DNA from: Cymbidium sinense
Taxonomy: Eukaryota; Streptophyta; Magnoliopsida; Asparagales; Orchidaceae
Assembly: GCA_021442155.1 (NCBI GenBank)
Contig: CM038215.1
Span: 276,632,413 to 276,696,412 of the forward strand
Direction: 5' to 3'
Length of the DNA stretch: 64,000 nt
Below are positions 12,051-23,980 of this stretch, piece after piece (position 1 is the first letter of the stretch; each line of letters begins with the position of its first letter). The translations under genes and the position numbers were made by a program. Below the pieces are notes generated by a model. It was not told the DNA's origin, searched no databases, and worked only from the letters and a program-made list of their open reading frames with translations.

Positions 12051-13383
12051 CATCTCAACATATACATTACATTTTTGTTTATTTTATTTTTTATTTTTAT
12101 TTAGTTTAGTTTATTTATTTTAGGTTTATTTATTGTAGTTTAGCATTTTTATTCTAGTTTATTTTTTAGGTTTAGGTTTAAGTTTAAGCTTATTTTTTAG
12201 TTGACTTTTATTTTTAATTTATTTTTAAGGTTTAGGTTTAGGTTTTTATTTTATTTTATTAGGTTTTAATTTTTAGGTTTTAGGTTTTATTTTATTTATA
12301 TATAAAAACCTAAACCTAAATAAAATAAAATTAAATTAAAACCTAAACTAAAACTAAACCTAAACCATAAAATAATATAAAATAAATTAATAAAAAAACT
12401 AAAATAAAATAAATAAAACCTACTAAACAAAAAAAAAAATAAAAAAAGAACTAAAAACTTAAATCTAATAAAATTAAACGTAAAATAAAGATAAAATAAA
12501 CCTAAAATAAAATAAAATAAACTAAATAAAAAATCAAACATAAAAATAAACTTAAAATAAAACTTAAAAGAAATAAAAATAAAACCTAAACCTTAAAACT
12601 AAAAAAAAAAAAAATAAAATAAAAATAAATAAACTAAACTAACTAAACTAAAATAAAACCTAAAACCTAAACCTAACTTAAACTAAATATAATAAAATAA
12701 ACTAAAATAAACCTAAATATATAAAAAACCTAAACCTAAAAATTAAACCTAAAAATAAATTAAAAAAAAACTAAACCCTAAGCTAAAAAAAAATCTAATC
12801 CTAAAGTAAAAATAAAATAAACCTATACCTAAATAAAATAAAAAAACATAAACCTAAGCCTAAAATAAACTATACCTAAACCCAAACCTAATCTAACTAA
12901 AATAAACTAAACATAAAATAAACATAAACCTAAACTATAAAGTAAAACCTAAAATAAAAATCTAAAACTTAGAGGTTTAAGGTTTATGGGTTTGTTTTTA
13001 GTTTTAGGGTTTAGGTTTAGGGGTTTTGGGTTTTAGGTTTGGGTTTAGTGTTTAGCTTTATTATTTAGGGTTTAGGGTTTTTTTTTTAAATTAAGTAAAT
13101 TAGTAGGTTTTGGTATATTTAGTTTATTTTTATTTATTTTAGTTATTTTTATTTTTTTTATGTTTATTTTAAATTTTTATTTAGTTTGGTTTATTTATTT
13201 TAATTTAGGTCTTTTATTTTAGTATATTTTTTAGGGTTTAAGGTTTAAGGTTTACGTTTTAGGGTTTAGGGTTTAGGTTTAGGTTTATTTTTAGGTTTTT
13301 TTTTTTTTTTAGGATTTTAGGGGTTTTTTTAGGTTTTAGAGTTTATGGTTTTAGGTTAAGGATTGGTTTGGTTTTTTTTGGCA
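12051..13383 (+). repeat. Degenerate telomere-like array (TTTAGG/TTTATTTTA), with strand switch
   Basis: Mostly tttaggttta, tttattttta and related words; canonical TTTAGGG appears mainly from 12960 on. From about 12297 to 12965 the strand composition flips to cctaaacctaaaataaa, then flips back. There is no coding capacity; a minus-strand open frame inside is a low-complexity artefact. Confidence 0.85.
12297..12965 (-). repeat. Inverted block of the telomere-like array
   Basis: Within the G-strand array this ~670 bp block shows the C-rich strand (cctaaacctaaa, aaataaaataaa). The left switch is at a tatata centre (12297-12302) with a tttattttattta arm on one side and an aaataaaataaa-containing arm on the other. 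The right switch is near 12965. Confidence 0.75.
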
Positions 13384-13873
13384 TTTTTTTAACAGAGAAC
13401 AAATTCAAACTCCATATTTCTTTTTTTTGATTTTATCAACCAAGTAACACACCAAGTTTTCTAAGACACAAGCAACGACATAGATAAAAAATGATCATGC
13501 ATAGAATAAAACAAAAACCTTAATTAACATAAACCATCTCTACTGCAAAGAAACAGTTCCAAATGCAGCAAATCGGATCAGACATTCTTCAGTTTGTCAA
13601 GTTCCCATCAAAACCACCCTGACCACTCGAGTAGCGGGATCCACCACTATATCCCCGATCTCTCCCTCCGCCACAACCACAGCTGTAACCTTCATCACTC
13701 CTCCCATCTCTATAACCACCACTGCTTTGATGACTACCTCCATATCTATCAGCACCTCACATTCCCCCACCACCATTGTAACAACTATCATGTCCACCTT
13801 CGCCTCGAACGCCAGATTTAGACTGAGCCTCGTTGACGGTGATGTTATTGCCGTCAAGGTTCTGCCCATTCTT
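13384..13873 (-). pseudogene. Glycine-rich RNA-binding protein retro-fragment, type 1, copy A
   Basis: Reads on the minus strand from 13873: KNGQNLDGNNITVNEAQSKS, the end of an RRM (the last strand of GRP7-like proteins is typically ...LDGRxITVNEAQSR). A glycine-, tyrosine- and serine-rich tail follows, with GGGG, RYGGSHQSSGGYRDGR and YSGGSRYSSG. An in-frame TGA lies early in the tail, and the natural end is a TGA at 13589-13591. About 200 bp of 3' UTR-like sequence follows, ending in a short A tract on the minus strand (T run at 13384-13390). The RRM N-terminus is missing because the fragment abuts TTTAGGG repeat at 13873. The form (no introns in the preserved part, 5' truncation, A tail) suggests a processed retrocopy. 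Confidence 0.75.
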
Positions 13874-15724
13874 AGGGTTTAGGTTTAGGTTTAGGTTTAT
13901 TAGGTTTAGGGTTTAAGTTTTTTTTAATTTATTTTGTTGCTTTAGGTTTAGGTTTAGGGTCCGTGGTTTAAGGTTTAGGGTTTAAGATTTAGGGTTTAGG
14001 GTTTAGGGTTTTAGGGTTTATGCTTTTATGGTTTAGGCTTTAGGGTTCAAGGGTTTTTTAGGGTTTATTATTTAGGGTTTAGGGTTTTGGATTGTAGGTT
14101 TAGGGTTTAGAGTTTAGCATTTAGGATTTAGGATTTAGAATTTATGGTTTTTTAAAGAAAAAATAAGTAAACCAGCAGGTTTAGGTTTATTTAGTTTATT
14201 TTTTATTTATTTTAGTTTATTTTATTTCTTATTTTTATTTAGGTTTATTTTTTTAGTTTAATTTATTTATTTTAAGTTTATTTTTTTTTTGTTTATTTTT
14301 TAGGTTCAGGTTTAGGTTTAGGTTTATTTTTTTAGTTTAGATTTATTTTTATTTTATTTTTTAGGTTTATGTTTAGGTTTTTATTTTATTTTTTTAGGTT
14401 TAGGTTTTAGGATTTTATTTTAGGTTTATCTTCAGGTTTTATTTTTTAGTTAGGGTTTAGGTTTATTTTTAGTTTATTTTATTATATTTAGTTTAGGTTT
14501 TGGTTTAGGTTTAGTTTATTTTAGGTTTAGGTTTAGTTTTTATTTATTTTATTTTAGTTTATTTTAGTTTAAGTTTAGGTTTATTTTATATTAATTTTAG
14601 GTTTAGGGTTTTTTTTAGTTTAGAGATTAATTTTTAATTTTTATTATTTTTAGGTTTTATTTTTGGGTTTATTGTTTAGGTTTAGGTATTTATTTAGTTT
14701 TAAATTTATTTTATTTTAGGTTTAGTTTTTAATTTATTTAGGTTTTTAATTTTTTTATTTAGTTTAGGTTTTTATTTAGTTTATTTTAGTTTATTTTTTA
14801 GTTTTTATTTTATTTTCTTTTTAGGTTTAGGTTTAGGTTTTAGTTTATGTTTTTATTTTATTTTATTTTATTTTATTTTGGTTTAGATATTTTATTTATT
14901 ATATTTTTAGATTTATTTAGTTTAGGTTTAGGTTTTTCTTTTCTTTTTTTTTTTTGGCCTAGGGTTTAGGGTTTAGGCTCAGTTTTAGGTTTAGGGTTTT
15001 GGGTGGTTTGATTTTAAGGATAGTTTAGGGTAGGGTTTAGGTTGGTGGTTTAAGGTTTAAGGTTTAAGATTTAGGTTTTAGGGTTTTATATAGGGTTTTG
15101 TGTTTAGGTTAGGTTTAGGTCACGATTTAGGGTTTAGGGTTTAGGGTTAGGGTTTGTTTTAAATATATTTTTACATATCTTTATTTTTTATTTTTAAATT
15201 AATTAAACTAGTAGGTTTAGGTTTATTTTATTTATTTTTTATTTATTTTAATTTATTTTTTATTTAGGTTTATTTTTTTTATTTATTTTATGTTTATTTA
15301 TTTTAGTTTAGGTTTTTTATTTTACTTTATTTTTTAGGTTTAGGTTTTGGTTTAGGTTTATTTTTTAGTTTAGTTTTATTTTTATTTAACTTTTTAGGTT
15401 TAGGTTTTATTTTTAATTTGTAGGTTTAGGTTTAGGTTTTTTTTTAGGTTTAGATTTTTGGTTTTTATTTTATGTTTATTTTTAGGTTTTCTTTTTTTTA
15501 GTTTAGGTTTAGGTTTATTTTTGGTACATTTTTTTTTTTATGGTTTAGGTTTAGTTTATTTTAAGTTTAAGTTTAGGTTTAGGTTTTATTTATTTTAATT
15601 TAGGTTTAGGTTTATTTTATTTTAGGTTTAGGTTATTTTTTAGTTTTGGGTTTTGGTTTTATTTATAATTTATTTTTAGGTTTTATTTTTTTGTTTATTG
15701 TTTAGGTTTAGGTTTTTATTTACT
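13874..15724 (+). repeat. Degenerate telomere-like array
   Basis: TTTAGGG and TTTAGG words, grading into tttattttagttta-type sequence and back again (for example canonical stretches near 13980-14010 and 15125-15160). It ends abruptly near 15724 against protease coding sequence. No second GRP fragment and no LINE are present in this array, unlike the arrays after copies 2 and 3. Confidence 0.85.
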
Positions 15725-15918
15725 TACATTCAGCGATGAAGACTTACTCCTAGGGATGACTGAGCACAACCACCTCTTTACATTACAGTGGATGTTGGTA
15801 GATACAGGATATCTAGAGTTGACCTGTGTATCAACATTATGAGTCTAAGAACCCTTGCCACTTGAGGATCAACATCTCCAAACTCCAAAAAAGAAAGGAT
15901 GATGTTGAGAGGATTTGA
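15725..15918 (+). pseudogene. Ty3 protease, N-terminal catalytic half, copy 2
   Basis: Frame from 15730: FSDEDLLLGMTEHNHLFT, then MLVDTG. The Asp-Thr-Gly codons at 15801-15809 are the aspartic protease active site. A frameshift leads to CINIMSLRTLAT and then MMLRGFE. In related elements this is followed at once by a GGQRALG-type segment. Here that continuation is found only at 22621, after a long interruption. The left neighbour is the telomere-like array, so gag and the start of protease are missing. Confidence 0.7.
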
Positions 15919-16930
15919 ATGAAGAGAGGACCTAAATGCATGATGAAATAGGTTGTGGGGTCAAATCACTAGAAGAAGCTATTCTCCACCACAAGGGATG
16001 CCCTCATAGGTCTACCATTCCTTTATCATGCAAGGATGGAGATCCTTCATGTTCAAGAGAGAAAGAACATGCATGCATGATGTGAAACATACAACCATAC
16101 ATCTAAGGGGTTGCTAAATCTTATAATTATCTTATTTATGTCTTAGGCTTTATGATGAGGTTCTGAGTTGTTTAAAATTTAGTTTTGAGTGATTGGTTGA
16201 GTAGAAACATTATTTTTATCCTAAGAGCCAGTTGTATGCAAGCCACACATTAAAGCATCAATCATTTAAGAAACTATGAAAGCATGTCATCCTAATTCAC
16301 AATGTAAACATAACATCAAACAATTATATAAACTATCATTAAAGAAAAAAAAGGTCGGTTACTACAACACCAAGAGAGAAAAGATTGGTCCGAGGACCCT
16401 TATACAACGGAATGTGAAAGAATAATTATAATTGTATTAAATGCTATGGAGGTCTTCTTTCTTCATATCTCCATTTTTGATTTGGTTCCTTCTTTGATTT
16501 GGATGGTGGTTGCTTCAAAGGCATCACAAGGCACCCTAGGACAAAGCCTTCTGCCCACTACTCATCCTAATCCCCCATAGCACTAATCCTAATTCCTATT
16601 GCAAAAATTACAATTATGTGGAAAAAGAAAATCTAACAACACCTACAAAATAGAGGTTAGCTAAATATACATATAATCCTAAGCATTTGTATTTACAATT
16701 TAGACATAGCACCCTACACATAGGTAACTAAGCCCACCTATCCTAACTTGGATTATGCTTTAGGATTTAAGCAACCTGCAAAAAGAGCATTCACATTTAT
16801 TTTTAAGCATCCCTTAAGCATAATCTCCTACATAAAATATGATTAAGTTAATATTGGCATATCATCCAGTCTACAAAGCATACACCCTAACATCCAATCT
16901 AAAATAATACATCATAAAACAAAACATGCA
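15919..16930 (+). other. Unassigned non-coding stretch at the start of the interruption region
   Basis: No gene recognised. It contains ordinary mixed sequence, including catgcatgcatgatg near 16070 and a run of short phrases (atcctaatccc, cctaattcc) at 16560-16600. It belongs to the left end of the interruption that separates the two protease halves in copy 2. The equivalent part of copy 1 lies before the window, and in copy 3 it is deleted. Confidence 0.4.
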
Positions 16931-19900
16931 TCACATCATACACCATCCTAACTTAGAGCTAGAAGTGTTGACTTAATTCTAATGTGTGTATTAAGGCTTG
17001 TGTGGTAAGTCTTGTTAGGCATTAGTGTTGTATTTTTAAAGTGTAGAAGGATTCAATTTAACATGAAAGGTTGTTTTCACTTGAAGTAGTTTAATTGATT
17101 TGAGAATTTTAATTTGTGTTGTCTTTTGTTTCATTGATTACACTTAGCAATAAAGTGTTAGAGAGGAAAATATGATTGCCCTCTTTCATCCCTACCTTAT
17201 GTCACTTACGAAATTATATTAATTTGATTTAGTTCTCTTTAGTGAATGGCTTATTAAATGATTTAATTAATCCTAAGTTTTGGTTCACTTTAAATAATCC
17301 TATTCAAAATGAAAGGCATCTTAAGATTAATTTAATTACTACCACATGACATATATTAAATCATTTTTCCATCACATGTAACATGCATATGATTTAATCC
17401 TAAGTGTATATACATGAAATATATTTTAGCACACTTAAATGATGAATGTATGTGTATGTTTAGAATTTATATTTTATTTGATTGAATTATTTAAACATAT
17501 TAATTTAAAGCTTTATCCAAATTCTTAAACAAAAGGACATAAAAATGAAATTAAATAGGTATGTGTCATTGTTAAACTAGAGAAGTGAGGTAATCAAATG
17601 ACCTCCTTGGAGCTATCTAAAGCCTCATATTCTCGAGATGTTTAGATTATATATCCATTTGCATTCAAACATATGTAAATTCATATACATGAACATAGGA
17701 AGTAAGCTCCAAATCATATGGCTAATTAATTCAACCACTTAGTCGATTATGAATGCATGCAATTTTAATGTAAAATGGGATTTTCATTCACTAATCACAT
17801 ATACATATACATGTACAAACATATAGGCAAGTACATGTTGTTCTTAAATTAGGGAAGTGAGGTAATCAAATGACCTCCTTGGGGTTAACAAAAGCCTCGT
17901 ATTCCCTGGATGTCCAGACTATATACTTGCTTTTCTTGGACACACATGGATGTATACATAAATGAGGGAAAGAAAACCATGCAAAGATTGTATATTTTTT
18001 ATTGAATCATTTATATATATGAATTAAAGCTCTATCCAAATTCTAAACTTGAAATACATAAGAGTGAAATCAAATGGGTACGTACCATTAATAAACCAGA
18101 GAAGTGAGGTATTCAAATGACCTCCTTGGGGCTAGCTAAAGCCTCGTGTTCCCGGGATGTCTAGACTATATACACATTATCATTCAATATTATATAGATC
18201 AACACATGAATAGAGGAAAGAGGACTCAACATTCATACACTTAAGCTATAAGCACATGCATTTCTTATGTATTTATAACTAGCATCATAACACATATTAT
18301 TATTCATTTATAAGCTTTTGAAAAATACATTTTGGATTTAATAGTTATAATAGCCACACATATACTAGATTAAATCAACACATGCAAGCTTACAAAAAGG
18401 AAATCCATTATCTTTTACTTTATTTTGAAAAGATGAATGCATGAATTCAAATGACATACTAAGTTTAACATGATTGGAAAGAGGATAATTGAATATAAGC
18501 ATGTGATTCATTCAACCGAACTAGTTCTTAAGGATAATCAAATCAAATAAAATTATTTAAAGCAAACCAAAGCTTCTTTATTAATTAAGTTTTGTATTTG
18601 ATTTGATTTAAAGATGAGAACAGAAATCATCACTTATTATTTTAAACCCATTCCCACATTAGTAATTTAATTTAATTTAAGGAAATGTAATTAAGTCAAT
18701 TTTATGAGTTAATTAAGTTGAAACTTTAATTAGATGAATGAATTACCATTACCTATGTCACCTTAAGGTAAGTAACTAAATAATTATGAGACAACATGAC
18801 ATGCATTGAAAATAATCTTGCAATGATCCTAAGAAAAAAAAAGGGGACTAATGCAATTAGCTCATGTTTAATAGTTAACAAGATTAAAGACTTAATTAAT
18901 TACTCTTATGGTTTTCCCTCACATATGGACTAACCATAATTTCATTAAACTCCTTTAGGTTATTAAACACTTAAAGATTTACCCCATGGTTTAAATAATT
19001 AAGCTTTGATGTGATTATGATTTCAATTTGATTAAGTGATTTAATTAATTAGTTAAATCTTAATTAATTTTATTTTAAAAGAAGGTAAAATGAACTTAGG
19101 GAAAGGGGTCCCAACCCTATTCTTTAGTTCACTTACTTTTGAACAATGATTAATAAACTTAATTAACTAATTTATTACTGTTCATGGGATTAATTAATCA
19201 TCAATTAATTTAAAAGAGTAGTTAAGGTTTAATTAATTAACTTTCCTAATTAAGTAAGGAATAAATCCCAAGAAAATCATGGGAGGTAGAGGTCATCCCA
19301 TTAAATTAACCCACAAAATTTGTGATAAATTTCTCAAGTAATTAATAAGTAATTAAGTAAATTAATTTTGTAATCAAACCTTAATTACTATTTAAAATTA
19401 GTTAAGATCATTTTTAATTATTATTTTATTAAATACCTTTAAAATGAGTATTTATTTGCATTTTTTTATTTCTCTATGATTTTTTATGATTTTTAGAAGT
19501 TTTAGCCATATAAAATGATTAATTAAGCTAAATTAAAGTGTAATCCTGTTAGTGCCACATGGCATGCTAACGTGACATGCTTTCCACATGACGTGCTGAC
19601 GTGGCGCACTTTCCACATGGCACCACAGGATTGGCTACTTAAACTTATCCGACATAATACCTACGTAGCGGAGGCAGATGTGCTTTCTCATCCACTGTTT
19701 GATCTAAGATTGGATGACTATGATTAATTCTACATCTTAATAGGATTAAATCAGATCAATCTAGTGGATCTAATCATGAATGTCTGTTCCGATCATGCGG
19801 AAGGGGTGGGGGATCTAACATCACAGGAGTGACAGAGAATGGAGTCCGTATGCCATTGCTCACTTGATCCGAACTTACCCGAGCTCAGATAAACTCTAAA

Positions 19901-22610
19901 AGGATCCCACACCTTCAAGACTTTAATCAAATGGGATCCAATGGTCAAGATCACATGAGATGCAAGTTTTCTTCAAAAAGCTCCAACCCATTTTTGCTTA
20001 AGGATTAGTTTTGGAAGCATACCTCACAGGAGCTCAAGACCAATGGCTCAAATGATTGAGGAAGCTTAATCTAGTGGAGATGAAGCCTTGTTGAGTAGTA
20101 ATTTGATCAATTCCTTGATGTTCACTCAAAAGGCCATGAACCGATGATTTGGAGCTTAAATTTGATCGAAGTCCCACCTCCAGTGCTCGAGAAGCTTGGG
20201 AAATGATTCATTCTTGCTCGATGAGGCCTAGGGAAGGTGGGTGCAAAGTTAATTTGAGTTTGAAAGAGAAATAGGTAAGTTAGGTCAAAAATGGGTGTGT
20301 CCTATTTTGAGATAGACGGGAATGGCATTTTTTGATCGAGGAACAAGCTTGGGAGCTTAGGGCATGGCTCTAGTGGCTTTTCTTGGGTAGCTAGGGATAT
20401 GAGGAATGATTTTTGTGTGTGTTTGAATGGAAACGAGGGGGTGTATATCCCCATTCATCTTGTTCAAACAGTGGGGTTGGGTTTGGCTTCCAGTGGTCAT
20501 CCGACCATCTCAGGGAGTCATGAGAGAAGGAGTTAGCTGCCTTGGTTGGTTCAAGGTGTGGAGCTGGCTGCCAAGGAGGAATCGTGTTTGTCCTATGGAT
20601 TCTAAATGCTCCAATGGGGAGAGTGAGGTGATTTCACCTCCCATGGGTCATGGTCATTTAAAGCACCCCTTGGGTTAGTTTGGGCAGTGTCTTAGGTGCT
20701 TAGGTGGACCATTGGGAGAGTACCAAGTGGCCATGGAATGGAAATGACCACTTACATGTTTGATTTATCTCATGTGATGCCCATGACCCAAGGGTAGAAT
20801 GATCATTTAGCATTGGATTTGATTTTGGTGGAATTGAAAAGAGACGAAAGTGGGTTAGCCCAAATTCCAAGTCAATTTGAGTTGATTTGGTTAAGTTTGG
20901 CTCAATTTGACTCATTTGGGTCAAAAAGGTTAGTTGAGTAAAGTTGATCAAAATTGGGTCAAACCAAGGGTGCAAGTTCATATGATTTTGGGATGTCTTG
21001 GTTCAATTGGTTTGGTTTAGTTTGGCTTATATTTTATTTTGGCTCATTTGAATTCATTTGGGTCAAATGTGTTAAGTTGACTAATTTGACCAAATTGGCC
21101 AAATTGGCTTGGGTTGGGTGTTGGTTTGGGTTTATTGACCCATTGAACATGATTGTAGGCTTTGGTTTCAATTAATTTTGATTTGGTTTTGATTTTGGCC
21201 AACTGAACCTTTAGGTCAATTTGGGCTAAGTAAGTCAATTGAGTTCAATTGGGTCCAATCATGACTTTGGTCAAGTTCAACAATCAATTTTGAATGAATT
21301 TGAGCCATTGGTTGCAATCAATTTGTTTATATTTTGATTTAATTAATTTAGTCTTTTAGGTCAATTTGGGTCAATCAAGAGGGTCAATTGGTTTGGTTTG
21401 ACTCAATTAAGGTCATGTCATATTCAAATATTGATTTTGATTTGGTATGAATCATTGGTTTCAAGGGAATTGGCTTAGGTTGCAATTTGGCTAGTTTGGG
21501 TTCATATCGATTAAGGGGTTGACTTAGTCAAATGACCAAGTTGACTTGGTTTGACCCAATTTGTGACAATTGATCAACCTAGGGTGATCAACAATCATGA
21601 TGGAAGATTTTGTTCGGCTTGGTTCAATCCAATTAGGGTAGGATTAGAACTTGGCTCAAATTGGCCACTTTTGGTCAAGTGGACCAATTGGGTTTAGCTT
21701 GATTTTGGTTTTGTTTGATTTAGTTGAGTTTATATATGGATTTGGGATTGATATATAAATTCAATTATTGGCTTGGGTTCAAATGGGTTTTGGTTCATTT
21801 GAACATTTCAAGTCAAAAGGGTTAAGTTGGTGACTTGGGTTGATTTTGGTTTTGGTGATTGTATTTTGCAATTATATTTGTGAATATGATTGAAGGTATG
21901 ATTGATTCGTGAGAAAATCAATTGAATTTGGGTTTTGGAATGAAACAATTTGGCTAAGTCCATGGAGTTGGGTCATGTGGTTTAGGTTTAGATTTTGATT
22001 TGATTTGATTTAGTTTTGATGAATTAAATGAATATTTCATCTAAATTTGTGAAGATGATTGAAAATATGATGGATTTATGAGAAAATCAATTGAGTTTGA
22101 CTTGATTTGGATTAAGATTTGGCTAAATCCATGGGATAAGCCATATGGCTTAGGAAGGGTTTTGAATAAATTCTATTTAGTTTTGATCATTTTAATGTAG
22201 ATTAGATTTATATTTTGGAAGATGATTGAAGATATAAATTGATTATGAGAAAATCAATTGATTTTGGATTTATTTGGATTATGATTTGGCTAAGGGATAT
22301 AGGCTAAGAAAGAATTTCAAGTTTGGATTTGATCATGGGCTTTAATCATTTGGTTTTATAATTTGTGTTTAGATTTGGATTTGAATTTGATGTTTGAATT
22401 GAACTTGTGGTTTCGTTTGAGAAGGTGAACATGGATTAGATTTGGGTTGTAGGGTAGGTGGATTATCCTAATCCATGAGGCATAACCTAATCCTATGGTT
22501 AACCCTTCTAAGACTTTAGGCTAAGGTTAAATATTTACCTAATTGTTAGAAGTGTCTTATGACTAGAGAAATCTTAGTAGAAGACTAAGTCTAAGGTGGG
22601 AAGATTAAAT
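16931..22610 (+). repeat. Non-coding interruption region of Ty3 copy 2
   Basis: Aligns by eye with 1-5500 throughout, starting at catcctaacttagagct. The three ~85-bp units are at 17568-18180, the GC-richer part at 19560-20700 and the TTGGTCAA-rich part at 20850-21850. Open frames of 60-93 codons inside are short, not shared in frame between copies, and unlike known proteins. The segment ends at gggaagattaaatcc just before the C-terminal half of protease. Confidence 0.6.
17568..18180 (+). repeat. Three ~85-bp direct repeat units, copy 2
   Basis: Units start near 17568, 17836 and 18085, with the same words as in copy 1 (caaatgacctccttgg, then agctaaagcctcgt, then ccgggatgtct). The spacing of 250-270 bp suggests an older ~250-bp tandem unit of which this is the conserved core. 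Confidence 0.7.
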
Positions 22611-22890
22611 CCACACTCCAAAAGTGAGGTCAGGCCAGCTCTATAGTGTTGCCCTTGGAGATAGATGATTGGAAGACCGAAGCAAAATTTCACATTATAG
22701 ACTTTGATAAATATTTCAATGCTTTGCTTGGGAGACCATGAATACAAGAGAACAATATAGTTCCATCCTCTCTACATCAGTGTATGAAGTTTGTGAGAGG
22801 TGGGATCACCTGTCAAAGAGATCTAGCTATTTAGTTCATGAGGCATATATGAGGATGCTACTACCTCCCTCAAAATCAACAAGTCTATTC
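22611..22890 (+). pseudogene. Ty3 protease, C-terminal half, copy 2
   Basis: Continuation of the protease begun at 15725-15918: a VLPLEIDDWKTEA-like segment, FHII, a LGRP-like block with a stop in the IHEN part, then MKFVRGGITC and a YEDATTSLKINKSIL-like, frame-damaged tail. The homologue in copy 3 is better preserved. The sequence before it is the non-coding interruption region. Confidence 0.6.
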
Positions 22891-23980
22891 TCATGAACTT
22901 GGCTAAATTTTAAAAATAAAAGAAATATAAAAGGAAAAAGAAAATGAAAGAGAAAAATAAAAAGAAAAGAAAATAGAAAATGAAAAAGAAAATAAAAGGG
23001 AGTGGAAATATACTTGGAGGAGGAAGTGGAGCCTGACATTAGATTCCACCCAATTCATTATTCCATTCGAACATATGGGTAGGATGAATTGACCTCCAAA
23101 AGTCAGAGGAAGAGGCCAGTTCAGAGGCAGTCCAGGGGGTGGAAAACTCTTTATTGGCCACCCAATAGAAGATATGTCCCAACTACCAGTAGTACACCTA
23201 CTATCAATATAGACTTAGAATCTAGTTCATAGGATGAGTCTTATATGGTTAGCACACCAGCTAGCTCTTCTCAATAGTAGATTCCCTTGAGGTGACACTT
23301 GAGGATAGTGATGAAGATCGGCTTCAAAAAAAGCATAAGTGTCCAAGTCTATATGTGAAATAGTTAGGCATCGGTTGGGAACCTTAGCTCTAACCCACTT
23401 TCCTCTCAAAAGTTAAGGTTTGGTAGTTAAGAAAGTCATCCAAGTGTGTGAAGACTCAGATGTTCTTTCTAGGAGCATCATCCTCAAGTCAAGAAGTTGA
23501 TGTAGAACTTGAGGTTGATTCATATAAAGATTTAATATAATTACCTTTTGATTGGTACTTGTCTTGTGTTCATAATTCAGCAAAGAAAAGGTTAATCGTA
23601 CATACTTTGTCAAGGTGCAGGTCACTTTGAGAGAATATGGAAGAACAAATGTAAAAGCTCTCAATCAATACTGGAACTAGGATTCAATACATTGGGTCTA
23701 GTCGATGTTGATGATTACTACTTAGTGATTACCAATCATTTGTAATTTGATAGGTTCCTTTCAAATCACATTAACTCATATGAGAAGTTGTGCTTAGAAA
23801 CATCAGATGATCTAGATGATTTTAAGGTCAAAGATGCACTGCCAGAGTTTGAAGAAGAGATCAAGTCAACCATCGACAAGCTTATGGAAATCAACTTAGG
23901 AATTGAAGAAGATCGATGCCCAACATACATCATTTCTTTGTTGAATGAAATTGAAACCAATGACTTAGTTAGGCTATTGA
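22891..23980 (+). pseudogene. Protease-RT linker, copy 2
   Basis: Starts with an A/AG-rich tract (22911-23005) that would encode a lysine- and glutamate-rich stretch. It continues with a GRGQFRGSPGG-like basic patch near 23110-23150, a poorly conserved serine and acidic region, and ends with LETSDDLDDFKVKDALPEFE and EEIKSTIDKLMEINLG, which lead directly into RT. Frames are broken in the middle; the last 106 codons (23788-24108) are open and run into RT. Confidence 0.55.

Noticed and set aside
12296..12541. 81-codon minus-strand frame rich in Phe and Leu
   Set aside because: It lies entirely in the low-complexity inverted TTTAGG/TTTATTTTA block; composition alone produces it.
13594..13821. 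75-codon plus-strand frame rich in His and Ser
   Set aside because: Antisense shadow of the glycine-rich protein fragment on the minus strand.
12051..15724. True chromosome end
   Set aside because: Arrays are degenerate and flanked on both sides by retroelements, so they are interstitial telomere-like sequence.
20427..20678. 83-codon plus-strand frame in the interruption region
   Set aside because: Related sequence in copies 1 and 3 does not keep the frame over its length, and no family resemblance was seen.
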